Positions 13,731 to 15,708 of a stretch of 15,708 nucleotides of DNA are shown piece after piece. Origin of the DNA: an uncultured Eubacteriales bacterium (GTDB lineage Bacteria; Bacillota; Clostridia; Christensenellales; CAG-138); contig URFJ01000032.1 in assembly GCA_900547135.1 (NCBI GenBank), positions 1-15,708 of the forward strand. Reading direction: 5' to 3'. Numbering within the stretch: the stretch's first letter is position 1; the number at the start of each line of letters is the position of its first letter. The notes beneath the pieces are model-generated. The model saw nothing but the letters and a program-made list of their open reading frames with translations. It was not told the origin of the DNA and did no database searches. A program made the position numbers and the translations under genes.

Positions 13731-14828
13731 ATGGATAGTATTGAAAGGATAAATTCTTATATAGATGAAATCAAAGGGGCCGATAAATTTGTACAAAAGT
13801 CAGCGTGGGACAGGTTAAATGAGCTGGCTAAGCCTCCAGGAAGCTTGGGAATGCTGGAGGATACGGCGGCAAGGGTTGCAGGCATAACAGGAAATATAAA
13901 AAACAAAGTTGATAAGCGCCGTATAATAGTCATGGCTGCTGATAACGGAGTTGTTATTGAGGGCGTGTCCAGCGCGCCAAAGTCCGTTACACTTATGCAG
14001 TCGGCAAACATGGCTAGGGGTATAACTGGGGTTGCTGTGCTTGCGAAGGAATTTGGTTCTGAGCTTGAAATAGTGGACGTGGGCATAGATTCGTACACAA
14101 TAATAGAGGGTGTAATAGACAGAAAGCTTATGCATGGCACAAATAATATAAGATACGGTCCAGCCATGTCATATGCTGACGCTGTAAACGCGATACTTGT
14201 CGGAATAGAGCGCGCCGGCGTTGCTGCGGAGGATGGAGTTAGGCTTGTAGGCGTAGGAGAGATGGGCATTGGCAACACCACAACCTCAAGCGCTGTGCTT
14301 TCAGCCATAACGGGCGTCCCTGTTGACGAAATCACCGGGAAGGGATGCGGTATAACCGATGAAGGTTACGAAAATAAAAAAAAGGTAATTACAGACGCAA
14401 TCAATAATAATATGCTCAATGCTGACGACCCTATCGACGTATTGGCAAAGCTGGGAGGGCTAGATATCGCCGCTATGGCAGGCTTATACATTGGTTGCGC
14501 CCATAATAGAATTCCTGTTGTAATAGACGGTTACATTAGCATAGTTGCCGCGCTTGTCGCATATAAGCTCGCTCCGCTTTCAAGGGAATACATGTTCGCG
14601 TCTCATGCTTCTTATGAAAGAGGTTACGCAGTGGCTGCAAACACGATTGGTCTAAGCGCGCCGCTGAACCTTGGCATGAGGTTAGGCGAGGGCAGCGGGT
14701 GCCCGCTGGGTTTTATGCTGATTCAGGCCGCCTGCTGTATTATAAATAATATGGCGACATTTTCGGAAGGAAATATTGACGATGATTATTTGGAAAACAT
14801 TAAGGATGGGGATTGTTTTTCTATTTAA
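13731..14828 (+). CDS. cobT: Nicotinate-nucleotide--dimethylbenzimidazole phosphoribosyltransferase
   Basis: Transfers phosphoribose from nicotinate mononucleotide to 5,6-dimethylbenzimidazole (or another base) to make the alpha-ribazole phosphate of the cobalamin lower loop. From ATG 13731 it has 365 residues, slightly longer than typical. Motifs are LAKPPGSLGMLED at 32-44, MAADNGVVIEGVS at 68-80, GEMGIGNTTTSSAV at 176-189, GKGCGITDEG at 203-212, LGGLDIAAMAG at 241-251, and MRLGEGSG at 316-323 with the conserved catalytic Glu320. I chose this start for GGAGG at 13721-13725; an in-frame GTG at 13671 would add 20 residues without a ribosome site. It is the first gene of cobT-cobU-cobS; cobU follows after 21 bp. 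Confidence 0.96.
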   Translation: MDSIERINSYIDEIKGADKFVQKSAWDRLNELAKPPGSLGMLEDTAARVAGITGNIKNKVDKRRIIVMAADNGVVIEGVSSAPKSVTLMQSANMARGITGVAVLAKEFGSELEIVDVGIDSYTIIEGVIDRKLMHGTNNIRYGPAMSYADAVNAILVGIERAGVAAEDGVRLVGVGEMGIGNTTTSSAVLSAITGVPVDEITGKGCGITDEGYENKKKVITDAINNNMLNADDPIDVLAKLGGLDIAAMAGLYIGCAHNRIPVVIDGYISIVAALVAYKLAPLSREYMFASHASYERGYAVAANTIGLSAPLNLGMRLGEGSGCPLGFMLIQAACCIINNMATFSEGNIDDDYLENIKDGDCFSI

Positions 14829-14849
14829 TAACTGCTTTGGAGCATTGCA

Positions 14850-15407
14850 ATGAATATTTATATAACTGGAGGCTGTAAAAACGGAAAATCAACACTTGCG
14901 ATGAATGTTGCAAGATCAATATCAGGTGGCCGACCAATGTATTATGTGGCAACCATGAATCCATCGGATGACGAGGACGTGGACAGGATTAGGCGGCATA
15001 GGTTAGAAAGGGAAGGCCTTGGATTCGTAACGCTTGAAATATATACATGCATTCAGCAATGTCTTGACAAAGTGGCCTGCGAAAGCGTGCTGTTAATAGA
15101 CAGCATTACCGCTTTGCTGGCTAATGAGATGTTTGGTTCAGGGTTCGCGGATAGTTCCGCATGCATGCGCGTTACGGAGGGTCTTGAGCGCGTACTCGGT
15201 AGGGCTGGAGATATAGTAATGGTTTCAGATTATATATATTCAAATGCGGAGCTTTTCAATGTATACACGGATATGTACATGAGTGGGCTGGCCGCTATAG
15301 ACAGGCGTATGGCCCATTTATGCGATGCAGTGATTGAGATGTGTAACGGCAGCGCTACGCTTCATAAAGGTATGATTACATCCATAATACAGGAGGGTAT
15401 GGCGTGA
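14850..15407 (+). CDS. cobU: Adenosylcobinamide kinase / phosphate guanylyltransferase (CobU), divergent
   Basis: Expected to phosphorylate adenosylcobinamide and attach GMP, giving adenosylcobinamide-GDP for CobS. The 185 residues show a P-loop GGCKNGKST (7-15) in place of the usual GGARSGKS. They also show YYVATMNPSDDEDVDRIRRHR with His50 at the position of the guanylylated histidine, and the Walker-B-like VLLIDSITALLANE (80-93). The later NEVG-x-G motif of classical CobU is replaced by VSDYIYSNAELFN, and the C-terminus keeps an LA-x-x-D-R-x-x-A-x-x-x-D-x-V-x-E pattern ending in KG. Context makes the role very likely, but sequence places it in a divergent branch. GGAG at 14838-14841 supports the start. 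It overlaps the cobS GTG by four bases. Confidence 0.87.
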   Translation: MNIYITGGCKNGKSTLAMNVARSISGGRPMYYVATMNPSDDEDVDRIRRHRLEREGLGFVTLEIYTCIQQCLDKVACESVLLIDSITALLANEMFGSGFADSSACMRVTEGLERVLGRAGDIVMVSDYIYSNAELFNVYTDMYMSGLAAIDRRMAHLCDAVIEMCNGSATLHKGMITSIIQEGMA

Positions 15408-15708
15408 AGAAATTCATAAGCGGTTTGTCGATGGCATTGACCATGTTTACCGTGATTCCTTTACCATGCAGATGGGACGAGGAAGCAAGGGGCATACAGC
15501 TTGCGTTGCTTCCTGTGGCAGGTATAATAATAGGAGGAATGTGGGCGCTAGGTATATGGATAATAAGCTTGGTCAACATGCCCAGCCTGCTGGGCGGCGC
15601 CCTGCTGGTTGCATTACCAAATGTAATGTCAGGATGCATACACCTTGATGGGCTGATGGATACCTCAGACGCCATTTTCTCTTGGAGGACGCTTGAAGAG
15701 CGCAGAAG
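15404..15708 (+). CDS. cobS: Adenosylcobinamide-GDP ribazoletransferase (CobS), 3' end outside window
   Basis: Integral membrane enzyme joining adenosylcobinamide-GDP with alpha-ribazole (phosphate) to complete the cobalamin nucleotide loop. From GTG 15404, which overlaps the cobU stop (GTGA) and has AGGAGGG at 15391-15397, 101 residues are present before the right edge, about 40% of the usual length. The N-terminus reads KKFISGLSMALTMFTVIPLP, followed by a membrane helix around 33-50 and the diagnostic HLDGLMDTSDAIFS with its metal-binding acidic residues. The four-base overlap indicates translational coupling with cobU. Confidence 0.93.
   Translation, partial: MKKFISGLSMALTMFTVIPLPCRWDEEARGIQLALLPVAGIIIGGMWALGIWIISLVNMPSLLGGALLVALPNVMSGCIHLDGLMDTSDAIFSWRTLEERR

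Noticed and set aside
13757..14335. 192-residue open frame on the minus strand opposite cobT
   Set aside because: Shadow of cobT with low-complexity Ser/Thr/Pro-rich content and no ribosome site.
1..15708. CRISPR arrays, insertion sequences, phage genes, tRNA or rRNA genes
   Set aside because: No repeat-spacer pattern, transposase or integrase frame, or RNA-gene sequence was seen on reading both strands.

Overview
The window looks like ordinary chromosome from a spore-forming, low-to-mid GC Clostridia-type Firmicute. The evidence is a SpoIID engulfment enzyme, an NfeD/FloA pair, strong GGAGG-type ribosome sites, ATP-type PEP carboxykinase, and a late cobalamin (cobT-cobU-cobS) operon. I cannot name the species. 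No mobile element, CRISPR array, rRNA or tRNA was seen, and no large toxin or defence locus.

Layout. 1-1010 (-): 5' two-thirds of guaA (GMP synthase), running off the left edge. 1011-1424: the longest gene-free stretch. 1425-2084 (+): a solitary KDPG/KHG-type aldolase, convergent with yccF (-), which lies behind spoIID (-). 3603-8296 (+): a membrane-centred run consisting of a membrane-anchored protein with a sigma-70-region-2-like head, NfeD, a zinc-ribbon membrane protein, the flotillin-like FloA, an unknown single-pass protein and a PIG-V-like GT-C glycosyltransferase. A nicotinamidase-like hydrolase (8318-8848) and pckA (9049-10623) follow. 10718-12252 (-): aroQ then an iron-containing alcohol dehydrogenase in one operon, divergent from aroE (12345-13181, +). 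13315-13503 (-): a 62-residue ribbon-helix-helix regulator, divergent from cobT-cobU-cobS (13731 to the right edge).

How the genes fit together. NfeD and FloA are known partners in bacterial membrane microdomains, and the unknown membrane genes beside them are natural candidates for the same assembly. AroQ and AroE catalyse consecutive shikimate-pathway steps and appear to be driven from overlapping divergent promoters. CobT, CobU and CobS assemble the nucleotide loop of cobalamin. The small RHH protein sits at inverted repeats between its own promoter and that of cobT, so it may control both.

Most of the window is conserved housekeeping. The least explained parts are the sigma-like membrane protein heading the NfeD/FloA cluster, the unknown protein downstream of floA, a 28-bp perfect palindrome placed just before a gene with no visible ribosome site, and the RHH/cobT control region. 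Nothing here proves a new system.
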